From Cephalopachus bancanus (taxonomy: Eukaryota; Chordata; Mammalia; Primates; Tarsiidae), in assembly GCA_027257055.1 (NCBI GenBank), contig JAPVLO010001006.1:62001-126000 (forward strand): a DNA stretch of 64,000 bases, given 5' to 3'. Below, piece after piece: positions 20,367 to 32,130 of the stretch. The notes under the pieces were generated by a model. It was not told the origin of the DNA, did not search any database, and saw nothing but the letters and a program-made list of their open reading frames with translations. The position numbers and the translations under genes were made by a program. Position 1 is the stretch's first letter; each line of letters begins with the position of its first letter.

Positions 20367-20673
20367 TTTTTTTTTTCCTTTGAGTTGGAGTCTCACTCTG
20401 TTGCCCAGACTGGAGTGCAGTGGCACCATCATGGCCACCCCAGCGTTGACCTGCTGGGTTCTGGCAATCCTTCTGCCTCAGTCTTCCAAGTAGCCAGAAC
20501 TGCAGGCGTGTGCTACCACACCCGACTAATTTTTTATTTGTTTCTTTACTTATTGTAGAGGCGAGATCTTGTCATGTTGCTCAGACTGGTCTAAAACCCC
20601 TGAGTTCAGGCATTCCTCTCATCTCCGCCTCTTAAAGTGCTGGGATTACAGGTGTGAGCCACTGCACCCAGCC
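20367..20673 (-). mobile_element. Alu in the 3' UTR remnant of copy 2
   Basis: Antisense, starts in a T-rich run and ends GAGCCACTGCACCCAGCC. It sits where copies 1 and 3 continue to their AATAAA. The following ACCTGTTTGTTTTCAAAAGTCTC aligns with the copy 1 flank near 10759, so about 0.57 kb including the poly(A) signal is missing. Confidence 0.93.
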
Positions 20674-20703
20674 AACCTGTTTGTTTTCAAAAGTCTCATG
20701 TTG

Positions 20704-21005
20704 CTGGGCTCGGTGGCTCAGCCTGTAATCCCGCGCTTTGGGAGGCTGAGGTGAGTGGATTGCCTGAGCCCGCGGGTTCGAGACCCACCTGGGCAACTTG
20801 GCGAGACTCATCTACAATAAATCAAAAAATCAGCCGGGCATGGTAGTGCATGCCTGTAATTCCGGCTACTCGGAAGGCTGAGGTGGAAGGATCTCTGGAG
20901 CCCAGCAGGTGGAGGCTGTGGTGACCGGAAGCGGCCACTGCACTCCAGTCTGGGTGACAGAGTGAGACTCCAACTCAATAAAAAAGAGACTCCAACTCAA
21001 AAAAA
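20704..21005 (+). mobile_element. Young-type Alu with 15-bp TSD
   Basis: TSD AAAAGTCTCATGTTG at 20689-20703 and 21006-21020. The end GAGACTCCAACTCA is repeated twice before the tail. Confidence 0.97.
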
Positions 21006-21610
21006 AAAAGTCTCATGTTGTCACAAAGAGTAGGTGGATGGGACATGGTTAGTAAATACACTCCATAATGCTGGCGGGGGAAACCAGGTGGGCATTGGGG
21101 TCTCAGTCCACAAAGCCTCCAGCAGTTTCTGAAAGAGCCCACAAGGCTTCCAGCAGAGTTCTAGAATCCGTCAGAAGCCTGGGGATCGGGTGGGGGGGCC
21201 TTAAGGGATCCTCGTGGAGGATGCTGGCTAGTTTCTGGTTCTGGAGATTCTCTAAGGAATGGGAGAGTGCCAAGCTCCCTGCGCTATTTCTGACTAAGGA
21301 CAGTTAAGCGGGGTCTAAGTAGGGGAGGTCTGGGATTCCTGGGTTTCATGGGCAGAAGAAGTTCCCTCACCTCTACCTGAGACCTACTGAGCTCTGGGCC
21401 AGTGCCAGGGTCTGAGGGAGGTGTAGCCCGATTGTCAACAATTGCTTTCTTGGCCTAATCTTTGTCACTCTGCAATGGTATTTATGAAGTGTCTATTATA
21501 CATAGGGGGCCCCAACACTATACAACAAAGTCTCTGTCCTCAAGACACTTGAGTTTGGGAAATGGTCAGTATAAAAGTTTTGTTTATAGTTCTTGTGAAT
21601 CTAAAACACT
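21006..21610 (+). repeat. Duplicated 3' flank of copy 2, then unassigned sequence
   Basis: 21006-21130 aligns with the flanks of copies 1 and 3 (GTCTCAGTCCACAAAGCCTC recurs at 24979-24998). 21430-21555 has an L2-like character (tissue GTGTCTATTATACATAGG...TCTGTCCTCAAGAC). The rest is unassigned. Confidence 0.6.
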
Positions 21611-21878
21611 TTATTTATTTATTTTTTGAGTTGGAGTCTCACTCTGTCACCCAGGCTGGAGGGCAGTGGCATGCTCCCGGCCACTGCAGCCTCAACCTGC
21701 TGGGCTCAGATGATCCTTCCGCCTCAGCCTTTCAAGTAGCTGGAACTACAGGTGCATACCACCACACCCAGCTAATTTTTGTTTTATTTATTGTAGAGAC
21801 GAGGTCTCACCAAGTTGCCCAGGCTGGTCTCGAACCCCTGGACTCAGGCAATCCTCTCGCCTCGGCGTCCCAAAGTAC
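21611..21878 (-). mobile_element. Alu (antisense), truncated at its 5' end
   Basis: TTTATTTATTTTTTGAGTTGGAG start. Breaks off at GGCGTCCCAAAGTAC before the expected end. Confidence 0.9.
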
Positions 21879-22496
21879 AATTTTTTATAAATACATTTGG
21901 GGTTTTTTGGGTCCTCCCTCATAGATGCTGCAGTAACACAGAGCAATAATATCTTCTATTCTCTTGCTAAAATGGCCACCTTCCATATTTCTTCTATATT
22001 TAGACATTTTTATTTTTGATTCTGGGTTCTTTTGGTATAAAAGGAAACCAAGTTTCTTTCCTTCAGTGCATTTGTGTCAGATTTCATGAAACAAAGAGAA
22101 TGCTGTTCTTGAGTGCAGCCCCTCCACTCAGCCTGCTCTCAGGCTCGAGGCAGGTGTCCTGCAGTCACAGGGTTGGCCTCCTCTGCAGTTTTTGGTGCTG
22201 TGGTCCAAAGGCATCTGAGAGATGCACATGTTAGAACATGCACTTGGATAAGCGATTGTTTCGTGCTTGAGTCGCTAGTTTTGTTTGAGAGAGAAGAGCT
22301 TCTATTTCCTCAAAGACTGTAAAATAAAATTTTTAATAAATCGATTGTTAAAAATTTTATGTGAGGTGCCAAAGACATCAAGAGGGAAGGATAAGCATTT
22401 GACAGATACTGCTGGGAAACCAGGAATATGCCAAGAACGGATATGAACCTCACCTTATTCCATATGCAATAATTAACTGAAATATATCCAACTTGC
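21879..22496. other. Unassigned segment with two AATAAA words
   Basis: Not alignable to copies 1 or 2. AATAAA occurs near 22323 and 22336. No coding similarity. It occupies the position where the upstream part of copy 3 would be expected. Confidence 0.4.
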
Positions 22497-22895
22497 TCTC
22501 CTCTTGGATGGAGTGAAGGCTGGGGCATGGGTGGCTACCTAAAGATGGCCAAAGACCAGAAAAGCAATTGTGGAATTGCCTCACAGGCCAGTTTTCCTGT
22601 TGTTCGAGTTGATGGATGGTGATAAGGAATGATTTGACTCGAGGTAGCACATCCAGGGGAGAAATTTACCTTAAGTCTCACCAGACCCTACCATGTGGCA
22701 AACACCCTTGAATTGTGGAAGATGTAAAGTTGTGATCTGAATTCTGTGGTATTTTCATACGGGTAAATGTGACCACTATTTCTATTACAGCTGTAAACAG
22801 CTTTGTATTATAGGCTCACTTACTGATTTTGGATTTCAGTGTTAAAAGCGTGGATACAATTTTACCTGTTTAAATAAAATTTAATTTCCAGTGTA
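22497..22895 (+). pseudogene. Cathepsin L-like pseudogene, copy 3 (exon 8 and 3' UTR only)
   Basis: Reads GWGMGGYLKMAKDQKSNCGI and then ASQASFPVV, the conserved cathepsin L C-terminus and closer to canonical than copies 1 and 2. The splice acceptor has become CTCTCCTCTTGG (no AG). The ancestral stop is CGA (22605-22607), so the frame runs to TGA at 22620-22622. The 3' UTR includes AATAAA at 22873-22878. No upstream exons are visible. Confidence 0.92.
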
Positions 22896-23160
22896 CTGGC
22901 GGGGTTTCTTTTGTCTTTGACAAACTGACTTGTATGTCAGATGCGTAATTGGGCTCTAGGACATAACTGCTGTGCCCACGGTTCACTAGAAGGAAGAGTG
23001 GGTGGCCTCTGGCTCTTCTAGTCACAAATATGCAGATCTCATGTCAGCTCCCAGTGGCTGTGTCTGACCCAGTCCTTGACTGGAGCAAAATTTGATAAAT
23101 GATCTATGAAGCCAAAGAAATTGTTTTAATAAAGAAAAAATTCACTTTTTAGAAATGTGA
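22896..23160 (+). repeat. Duplicated 3' flank, copy 3, part 1
   Basis: Aligns with 10205-10340 of copy 1 (GTACTGGCGGGGTTTCTTTT, ATTGGGCTCTAGGACATAAC, GGTGGCCTCTGGCTCTTCT). Confidence 0.85.
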
Positions 23161-23443
23161 GGCCAGGTGTAGTGGCTCATGCCTATAATCCCAGCACTTT
23201 GGGAAGCTAAAGTGAGAGAATTACCTGAGCCCATGGACTCAAGACCAGCCCAGGCAGCTTGGCGAGACCTCATCTCTACAATAAATCAAAAAATTAGCCA
23301 GGTGCATGCTTGCAGTTTCACCTACTTGGAAGACTGAGGTGGAAGGATCACTTGAACCCAGCAGGCTGAGGCTACAGTGGCCATGAGCATGCCACTGCCC
23401 TCCAGCCTGGGCGACAGAGTGAGACTCCGATTTGAGAAAAAAA
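23161..23443 (+). mobile_element. Alu in the copy 3 flank
   Basis: Begins GGCCAGGTGTAGTGGCTCATG. TSD AAATGTGA at 23153-23160 and repeated after the A-run near 23444. Confidence 0.93.
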
Positions 23444-23499
23444 AAATGTGAACACTCATACATGTGACTTCCATACTAAAAAAGGGCCACAGAGTTCAT

Positions 23500-23800
23500 G
23501 TTCATATTACCCAAGATGGTGATCCATCCTAGTTACGGGACAAACATCTCAGAGCCAGTTTCTGGAGTGTCTTCTCCAGCTGTTGAGGAAAACCCATGGG
23601 TACTTTTCAATCAAGGTTGGACAGGACATTAGTGTATTCCCAAGGCTGTCTTTGGATCCTCAAGAGATGAGGGATAAAGTCTAGGGTCTGAGGTCCAGCA
23701 ACAAATATGGTGTGTTGGCCTCAAAGAAAGGTGAGAGAATCAGAAATGAGGGCCTATGTCCCCATTTAGACCAAGCTAACTATAAATACCTGAATTATTG
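23500..23800 (+). repeat. Duplicated 3' flank, copy 3, part 2
   Basis: Matches 10425-10690 of copy 1 (AACATCTCAGAGCCAGTTTC, ATTCCCAAGGCTGT, TTTAGACCAAGCTA). Confidence 0.85.
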
Positions 23801-23801
23801 G

Positions 23802-24083
23802 TTTTATTTTGAGTTGGAGTCTCACTCGGTCGCCCAGACTGGAGTGCAGTGGCTGCTTCCGGCCACTGCAGCCTCGACCTGCTGGGCTCCGGCGATCCTT
23901 CCTCCTCAGCCTTCCAAGTAGCCGGAATTACAGGCATGTGCTACCACACCCGGCTGATTTTTTGATTTATTGTAGAGATGAGGTCTCGCTGCCCAGGCGG
24001 GTCTCGAACCCGCGGCTCAGGCAATCCACTCACCTCAGCCTCCCAAAGGCATGGGATTACAGGCTGAGCCACCGAGCCTGGCT
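23802..24083 (-). mobile_element. Young-type Alu (antisense)
   Basis: Perfect GCGGGTCTCGAACCCGC at 23997-24013. AATTATTG flanks both ends (23793 and 24084). Confidence 0.95.
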
Positions 24084-24158
24084 AATTATTGTTTTTTAAA
24101 TAGGAAAACTTCCCACATAGTACTGCTGGAAAAGGCACATAGGCCAATCACCTGTGTT

Positions 24159-24878
24159 CCTTTTTTTTTTTCACTTTCATTTATTAATATATTGAAAGTG
24201 TCTAGAACATGTTCTGGTACAGAGTATGTGATCAAGGAATCTCCACTGAATTAATGAAGGAAAGAACACAGCCTCACTCAACGAGAGCAGATTCCTGTAA
24301 TTCTCCAGTATCACTTCTTTGTACAGATTCCTCTGACATGAGCTCAGTCTCTTCCATTCTGCCTCTGTGAAGATCACAGCCACATCCCCGAGTGAAACTG
24401 GTATCAGCATTTGGGGTTTCCCCTCCTTTTCTTGGGACCAGTCAGTATAGTTAGACGGCAAACCTTTTGTCTTAAGATTTTGAGTCCATTTCTTCATGAT
24501 CTTTACATCAGACAACATCAGGCCCCAGAGGCAGCCCAGCCTCGAAATTCTGCCAGCCTTGAAATTCTGCCAGAGGGCCAGGTAGATGCTATTTCATCAC
24601 AAGATGCATTTCTGCTGCCTGGGGTGACTTCTTCCAACCTCAGTTGTAAAAGCCCATCTTGTTTCCATGCAGCCAGGACCCAGAAACAGTTTCCAGAATC
24701 CTGCAGGCCCTGGCTCCTATTGGCTCTCACGTGCTGCTTCTTGGCCATGCAGAGGTTAAGGTACCAGGACAATGGCTACCGCTGCGACAGCCTCCCCGTC
24801 TTCTTCTAAAAATTCTCATGCCGATAACAGGATCAGCTGCCCAGCGAGAAAGTCTCTGTACCCTCCACTCATTCTCCA
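24159..24878 (-). mobile_element. Retroposed KRAB-gene mRNA (processed retrocopy)
   Basis: Read on the minus strand, this is an intronless cDNA-like block of about 720 bases. It is bounded by a 15-bp TSD, CCAATCACCTGTGTT, at 24144-24158 and 24879-24893. It ends in AATAAA (24180-24185 as TTTATT on +) followed 8 bases later by a poly(A) tract (24161-24171 as T on +). These are the hallmarks of L1-mediated retroposition of a polyadenylated mRNA. It lies in the 3' flank of cathepsin copy 3, whose sequence continues directly after the TSD. Confidence 0.93.
24177..24518 (-). CDS. KRAB-A-box open frame in the retrocopy (113 codons)
   Basis: Open frame inside the retroposed block. After about 40 residues it contains [20 protein letters not shown] and then [20 protein letters not shown]. 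This is a complete KRAB A box with the DV...EW...LY.EVMLENY core that KRAB zinc-finger proteins use to recruit TRIM28/KAP1. No C2H2 zinc fingers follow; the last ~30 codons ([18 protein letters not shown]...) look like intronic or alternative-3'-exon sequence. The source was therefore probably a short, prematurely polyadenylated KRAB-only isoform. The ATG is at 24516-24518. A second open frame (24518-24772) upstream may be 5' UTR. Whether it is transcribed is unknown; the parent gene cannot be named by eye. Confidence 0.55.
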   Translation of the reverse strand: MLSDVKIMKKWTQNLKTKGLPSNYTDWSQEKEGKPQMLIPVSLGDVAVIFTEAEWKRLSSCQRNLYKEVILENYRNLLSLSEAVFFPSLIQWRFLDHILCTRTCSRHFQYINK

Positions 24879-24893
24879 CCAATCACCTGTGTT

Positions 24894-25088
24894 TCAAAAG
24901 TCCCACATTCCCACCAAAGAAACACAAATAGGTAGAAGTGGTTAATGGATAGACTTCATAATCCAGGTGGACAGTGGGGTCTCAGTCCACAAAGCCTCAG
25001 CAGGTTCCATCCAAGTCTATCTGGTCTGAACCCCAAGTCATGCTGCACTCTCACATACCCTTCCCTATTAGTAGCCAAAATTTCAAAC
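24894..25088 (+). repeat. Duplicated 3' flank, copy 3, part 3
   Basis: 24884-25010 aligns with 10765-10850 and 20685-21130 (TTTCAAAAGTC, GAAGTGGTTAATGGATAGAC, GTCTCAGTCCACAAAGCCTC). After about 25010 no further homology is visible. Confidence 0.8.
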
Positions 25089-25381
25089 TCTTTTTTTTTT
25101 TTTGAGTTGGAGTCTCACTCTGTCACCTGGGCTGGAGTGCCGCGGCACGCTCACGGCCACTGCAGCCTCAACCTGCTGGGCTCAGGCGATCCTTCTGCCT
25201 CAACCTTCCAAATAGCTGGAACCACAGTGCCCGCTACCACACCCAGCTAATTTTTTGATTTGTTATAGAGATGGGGTTTCACCAAGTTGCCCGAGCTGGT
25301 TCCCAACCCCTGGACTGAGGCAATCCTCTCACCTGAGTCTCCCAAAGTGCTGCGATCGCAGGCTTGAGCCACCACGCCCAG
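25089..25381 (-). mobile_element. Alu (antisense) with 14-bp TSD
   Basis: TSD CCAAAATTTCAAAC at 25075-25088 and 25382-25395. Confidence 0.95.
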
Positions 25382-25395
25382 CCAAAATTTCAAAC

Positions 25396-26666
25396 ACTTG
25401 ACCTAACTTGACAATGTGGCATCTACAGTGAAATTCTTTGGGTTTTGTAATAAAAGCATCCAGTGTTGTGGAAAGATTTGGGAGATTCCTAAGCTAAATC
25501 CCTTGTGCAGGTTGGGACCTAGATTTGATACAACTAGAATTCATGCAGCACCCCCTATGCGCTGGTCATCACCCCGGTGGAAGAGACAGGCCCCGAGGAG
25601 CTGGAGCTGTTAGGGATAGTGAGGTGCTCAGGGAGGGCTTCCAGGAAGAAGGGAAAGCAGAAATCCACCAGAGCAGCCAGTCAATAAAAGAGGGTGAAGA
25701 AGTGAGCGTCTTAGCAGAGATCAGTTTCAGCTCCCCTGAGACCTGACTCTGAGGCAAGAGACCCCGGAGAAGAGACTGGTCCAGGTGTTGAGGGACAAAG
25801 CTGATAGAGAGGTAGGTTTTAGGACAAGGGAACCACTGGGAGTGCAGTGAACAGACTCTTCAGTTATCGATTACTGTAAAACAGACCACTGGAAACCAGC
25901 AGTGGGGAAGAAACCACGCTTCACACTCCTGCCTGGACTCAGCTGCATGGTTTTCCTGGTGTCTATCCGTGCAGGAGACACCTGCAGGTTTGACTGGCAG
26001 GACAATCCGAGAGCATCCTTCCTCCCACCACTGGCCGCAGATGATGCTGTGTTGGCTGCACGTTCAGCTCAGGTTGTTGACCAGAGCCCCTGTCTGGGGC
26101 CTCTCCATGGCTTGGGCTTCCCGCAGCATCCACCCGGGGAAATGGATGCATATATGTAATCCCGAGTTGAAGAACTGTAAACATTGAATTTCACAAATGT
26201 TCACCTTCATCTCTATTTATAAATAAGTTCATAGGGAACGTATCACCAGGGGACTTGGCCCGTTTTCTGTAGCACAACATTTGACAATTTTCATATTTCG
26301 CACATGTAAAGGTTTTTTTTTCATATTTCAGCTCTCAACCAGCATTTATTGGGTACCTCCCATGAGGCAACGCTGTCATGGGCTTTGGGACACAAAATTG
26401 AAGCAAATACTCACGCCCCCTCACCCCCGTAATGCACACAGACCCGTGTTAACGATTAAACCAAAGCCTGACACAAATCCAGGTGCAGGACTGGGGAGGG
26501 CTCTACAGGGGGGCCCAGAAACCAATCAGCGTCCATGCGAGGGATTGCCACCGTCTAGGGGTCAAGACGGGTCTGAGCAGGTGCCGTCTGACCCCCGATT
26601 TCAGGAGTTCATAAGTGTCACATCTCGGATGGAATATGAGGGGACAGTTTATATGGGTGCTACAAT
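25396..26666. other. Unassigned intergenic sequence
   Basis: No exon-like or gene-family signal. 26335-26430 has an L2-like word order (CAGCATTTATTGGGTACCTCC). Overlapping open frames on both strands at 25900-26190 show no recognisable domain. Confidence 0.5.
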
Positions 26667-26679
26667 ATTTCAATTTTTT

Positions 26680-26999
<320 letters not shown>

Positions 27000-27000
27000 T

Positions 27001-28031
27001 AATGATAAGCTTTCATTCTTTAAATGAGATCACAGGTTCAGAAGAATGTGGTTCAAGAAAAAAATTAAAGAATTGGTAGGGGAGAAAAATAAAATAGAGG
27101 AGAGGGATAAACAGAAGGTCCTCAGACACCTTATAAAGGCAAGTTTCCCACCTGGGGATGGATGTCCCTGAGATTCCCACAGACAATACTCAGCTAGTCC
27201 GGTAATACAGCACAGACATGAGGAAGTGCCACTGGCCAGCTGGATTCTAGTGTAGACCATGCGTGTCTCAGCAACACAGAACCTACTGAGAATGGTGGGT
27301 TGTTGGCTCCAACTCATCATTCCCAGGTAAGAGAGTTAGGGTGAGGACTTTGCCAAGGGCAGAAGGAGGGGTGCACAACGAGGTAATATATATACCAAGG
27401 GACAATATTCTAGTGGGACTGCTTGAGTGAGGATGGATTATGGCTCTGGTCAGATTCCAGAACATTCGTTTTCTTTAGCTTCTCCACCCTCACCCCTGCC
27501 CAGTGTCCCCCACCACACACTCCCTGCGTCCCAAACATGGGCAGCATATCGAGCTATTCACAGAAGTGTCCATTCCCAGGCTTTTTCTGTTCTTTCCTAT
27601 TGGGTCACATTCAGGAAAAGCAATAGATTGCCAATCTCCCAACACTCAGGGGAAATCTAATATAGGTAGGAGCAAGGTGCCAAACTCTGGCTTTGGATCC
27701 TGAATTTTTCTGAGAAATCATAGCAGAAACTTCCTCTTTCCATCACATCATGGAATAAGTTTTGAAGTTGTTACCATCTACTAGCAAGTAAAAATCTCAA
27801 CAAATTGAAAAATCAAAAGCTCTTCTTAGATCCATCAGACCAGCAAAGTCATGCAACAAACCACTGGTCCAATAATGGGATTCACAAGCGAATATTAAGA
27901 AGTACAACTTAACAGGAGCAGAAACCCATGGGCAGATAGCCCCACTGGAACAGTGACCTGGCAGGAAAACCTAAACTGTAACTGAGAAATTGCTGGGGGG
28001 TTTGGATTGACAAGTCTCATATGTTAATCTT
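27001..28031. other. Unassigned intergenic sequence
   Basis: No supported coding region or named repeat. 27720-28020 has a retroelement-like texture but no diagnostic motif I can name. Confidence 0.45.
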
Positions 28032-28345
28032 AGACTGGGCAAGATGGCTCAAGCCTGCAATCCCAGCACTTTGGGAGGCTGAGGTGAGAGGATTGCCTGT
28101 GCACAGGGGTTCAAGACCAGTCTGGGTACTTGGTAAGACCTCATCTCTACAATAAATCAAAAAATAAGCCGGTCATGGTAGCACATGCCTGTAGTTCCAG
28201 CTACTTGGAAGGCTGAGGTGGAAGGATCGCCTGAGTCCAGCAGGTCAAGGCTGTGGTGGCCGGGAGTGGCCGCTGCACTCCAGTCTGGGCAACGGAGTAC
28301 GATTCTGACTCAAACAAATAAACAAACAAACAAGCAAACAAAAAA
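28032..28345 (+). mobile_element. Alu with (CAAA)n tail
   Basis: AGACTGGGCAAGATGGCTCAAG head. The tail expanded to (AAAC)n at about 28312-28343. Confidence 0.92.
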
Positions 28346-29180
28346 CCCATACAGGTAACATCATACTTAATGGTGAGAAACTAGAAGTTTTCTCACTAAA
28401 ATCAGTAGTAAGCATGGATATCCTTTTCCATGATTCCTTTTCAACACAGTTCTGGAAGTTTTAGTTAATGCACAAAGGTCTGAGGAAGATAAAAGTTATA
28501 CAAATGGAAAAGGAAGATATAAAACTATCTTTGCTTGCAGATGTCATGGTTGCCAACGTAGAGAATCCAAAAGAATCAACAACAATGACAAAAATCTCCT
28601 GAAACTAATCAGCAATTATAGCAAGGTTTCAGGAGACAAGCTTAATATTCAAAACTCAATTGCTTTCCTATATATCAGCAATGAACAAGTGGAATTTGAA
28701 ATTAAAAACGTAATACCATTCACATTAGCACCAAAAAAACTTAGGTATCAATCAAATTAAATATATACAAGATCTCTTTTTAAAAAACTACAAAACTGAA
28801 GAAAAAAGTCAAAGAACTAAGTGAAGTCTTCTTTATCTATTGACTAAATATAAAACCCACCAAAGTTCTTTCAATTAATTTTTTTAGATATTTGCACACA
28901 GATTCTAAAGTTATCAGGAAAAGGCATCAACCTCGTATAACCAAGACATTACTGAAAAGGAACTTAGGTAGAGGACACACACTACACAACTTTAAGACTT
29001 TCTATAAAATACAGTACTCAAACAAGAGTGATATTGGTGAAAGAATAGACAAATCATGAATGAAACAAAAGAGTTCAAAAGTAGACACAGATAAATTTAG
29101 TCAATTGATCTTTGACAAAGAAGCAAAAGCAATACACTGCAGAAAGAATAGTCGTTTCAGCAAATGGTACAGGAAGACCT
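28346..29180 (+). mobile_element. L1 ORF2 fragment
   Basis: L1 ORF2 downstream of the reverse transcriptase domain (ACTTAATGGTGAGAAACTAG, GGAAGATATAAAACTATCTT, TCAATTGATCTTTGACAAAG). Old, with many stops. Confidence 0.85.
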
Positions 29181-31250
29181 GGGTATTCACAGGTAAAAAG
29201 GGAAATTAAAATGCCTACCTCTGCAGGTATGTATGGGGGATCAGGTAAGTAGTTGTTTGCACACAGATGCCAGCAAGAGAACCATTCTTCTGAAATATGT
29301 TCTAAAATGTAAGAGTGCCCATATACCATTTAAAGAAAGACCCCTGTTGGAGCCATACCGTAAGATATATCACTGAAGATTTTAGAGAGAATTATCAGAA
29401 GGCAAAGAAAAGTAGTAAGATACCAGATAAGTCTTTGAGTCCCAGGACATGGGCTGAGCACCTGAGGTCACAGAAGAGGGCAAGAATGGGCAGATTGGGA
29501 ACACAAAGCCATAAGCAAGATTGGAGCCATGTCAACACACTATCTCTGGTGAGCTCTCTTCTGTGGTTTGATGTAGGTTTAAGGAACTCCTGTGTCTCTC
29601 AGTCAAACCAGCATCTATCATCATTGCTTTATCTTATGTTTTTCCTTGGTGATGTAGCTCCAAATATGTGTGATGCACTGAAATAGATGGGCGAAATTCC
29701 CGGGTTAAAACGCAATCTTGCTGGCCCAAGATCCATCTGGGAAGTTTGTGTCCTTCCCCTCCTTCTCTTGCATAGTCTCAGAAACCCAATAAATACGCCA
29801 AAAATGACTTTCCTGTCTTCTAGAAGGAAAAAATATGACTTTCTTGACTTCTTGTAGAAGACGATTTATTGTGTTTGTTCTGGAAAACTGGATTTGGGAA
29901 ACACGAGTGAATATTTGCCTTACAATTTCAGTAACTGAAAGACAGCCTTAGAGCAGAGATGAAGGTCAGTATCTGGCCCTGATCTTGTCAGTCATGAGGA
30001 GAACCAAACCCCGCACGGCCAGCTCAAATTTGCCCAACACAGTCACTGGGCTACTCATCACACCATCACGTGCCCTCTTATCTCTTCTCTTACCTTCAAA
30101 TTTTGTCCCATTGTCTCAGAATGAGGACTTCCTTATCTGGGGAGCAGGACTAATGTCCTGATTACTTGTGATCCTCACTAGTTGGGGATTGTGCTAGTAT
30201 TTCTAGCAAAACTTGAAATTGGAATTTTTTTCATCATCTTAAAAAGTATATTTTTTCATCTTTGGGAGTTCAATCTCTTTTTACTGAAGTATATCCTGTA
30301 TAATTTCTCTCAGTAAAGGGTCTAAGTGATGTGTTCCTCAGTCTTTGTTCTAAAACTATCTTTAATTTGCCCGTCTCTCTTAAATAGTAATTTAAACATT
30401 GTAGTACACTCATTTTTAAGTCTTCTGCTATTTTACCCTCAGCATTTTGGTGTTTCTGACCCATTATCTTTTTTATCTCAATTTCTCAATGGTAATTTCT
30501 TGGTTGGAAATCTGTTTTTCCGTGTAGGTATAGATATGGATAGGTCTGCATGTAAATTAATATTCCTACTGATAATTCATTGGACTTCTTACATCTCAGG
30601 ATTCTTGTCTTTTATTACTTCTGAACATTTTAAGAGATACTTCTCAATTTCTCCATTCTCTCCCCTACGACAATTGAATTATTTGCATGTTAGACTTTTA
30701 AAATTCTTTCTTCCTTGTCTTTCTTAACTTCTTTTATGTTTTCTGTTCATTTATCTCTCATCCTGCTTTATAGATAAATTCTTAGGGGAGTAGTATCTAA
30801 TGTATTGTTTACCTACTACATTAATTTTAAATTTAATTAACTATTTCTGGAAGTTTTAATACTTTTTCAGCTCTGTTCAGTTTTTCACAGTGCTCTCTTT
30901 TTTTATTGTTACTTCTAATTATATTTTCAAACCATTTTCATCATATTAAACCTATCAATACTATGTCTACTTCAGATTGTTCTAATATCCAAAGCCTGGG
31001 GTCACACTAGTTCTCTTGGTTAATTTGTCTTCTGACTCTCGCTTATTGGGAAAATTTTCTCATGTCATTTCTAATTTGTTTATCGTAGGTTTATGGTCCT
31101 TTTAGTTTTGAAATCAATGTCCTTTTTTCTTGGTGGAGTTGTGTGTGCCCTGAGTTGCAGAAATATTTCCTGCAAAGGATTACTCATTTCCTTCTACTAG
31201 TTACCTAAAAATGTTACTGGTCTGGAAACAGATGTTTTCTTATTACATTC
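29181..31250. other. Unassigned, AT-rich in the second half
   Basis: 29181-30200 contains nothing recognisable. 30200-31200 is T-rich and could be an old L1 in either orientation, but no diagnostic block is clear. No supported gene. Confidence 0.4.
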
Positions 31251-31550
31251 TTTTTTTGTTTGTTTTGAGTTGGAGTCTCACTCTGTCGCCCAGGCTGGAG
31301 TGCAGTGGCCTGCTCACGGCCACCCCAGCATCGACCTGCTATAGGCTCTGGCCATCCTTCCGCCTCAGCCTTCCAAGTAGCCAGAACTACAGATGTGTGC
31401 TACCATGCCCAGCTAAGTTTTTGTGATTTATTGTAGAGACGAGGTCTCACCAAGTTGCCCGGGCTGGTCTCAAACCCTCGGGCTCAGGCAATCCACTCAC
31501 CTCAGCCTCCCAAAGTGCTGGGATTACAGGTTGAACCACTGAGCCCAGCC
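31251..31550 (-). mobile_element. Alu (antisense)
   Basis: Starts TTTTTTTGTTTGTTTTGAG. Flanked by ATTACATTC (31242) and ATCACATTC (31555), an imperfect TSD. Confidence 0.94.
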
Positions 31551-31839
31551 CCCATCACATTCTTAGTTTTAAATTCTTGCCACACATTACGTAAGTGTGG
31601 ATACGATCTATGCACTGATATGAGCTTGAAATTTCAATTCCTCATAATAGGTGTTTTCACACCCAGATACCTAAGCAAAGGTAACTTCTCTTTCTCCTTT
31701 CTTGGGCCGACAAAAGAAGTCTGGAATCACATGTTTTAGAGTCTATTTTAATCAGGTCTTTCCTATCTTTCAAATCTCATCTTATGTAAATCATTCTCTG
31801 GTGTATTCAAACTATGCTCTAACAATGCTGGCTTCCTTT

Positions 31840-31965
31840 CTTATTTTCCACCTCCTTCAACTAGGGTGTGCGCTTTATGGAGAAAGCAATTTTGTCTTGG
31901 TCATTTGCTCTGTCCTTGGCAGAGTGCCTGATACACAGTAAGGAGAGAATAAATGTGTTGAGTCA
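31840..31965 (+). repeat. L2 3'-end fragment
   Basis: TTGGCAGAGTGCCTGATACACAGTAAGGAG...AATAAATGTGTTGAGT is the characteristic 3' terminal portion of LINE2. Confidence 0.75.
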
Positions 31966-32014
31966 ATTAAAATGGAATGTTCAAGCTCTTTTAGTTTAAT
32001 CTTTTTCTTCTTCT

Positions 32015-32130
32015 TTTTTTAACAACAGTAAAATGAGCTGAGAAAGGTTTACAAACTTGCCCAAGATAAAATATATTTAATGAGATAGCCAAAACAAGTA
32101 CTCAGGTCTCCTGACTCACCTGTCCTATGT
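32015..32130 (-). repeat. MIR fragment (antisense)
   Basis: AAAATGAGCTGAGAAAGGTT.ACTTGCCCAAGATAA order, corresponding to the reverse complement of MIR, followed by the usual ACTCAGGTCTCCTGACTC block. Confidence 0.6.

Noticed and set aside
24518..24772. 84-codon minus-strand frame upstream of the KRAB frame as a separate protein
   Set aside because: Lies in the 5' part of the same retrocopy and matches no domain. Most likely 5' UTR or upstream exon sequence in a chance frame.
25902..26187. Overlapping frames on both strands at 25.9-26.2 kb
   Set aside because: No family resemblance and both strands equally open. GC-moderate sequence without stops by chance.
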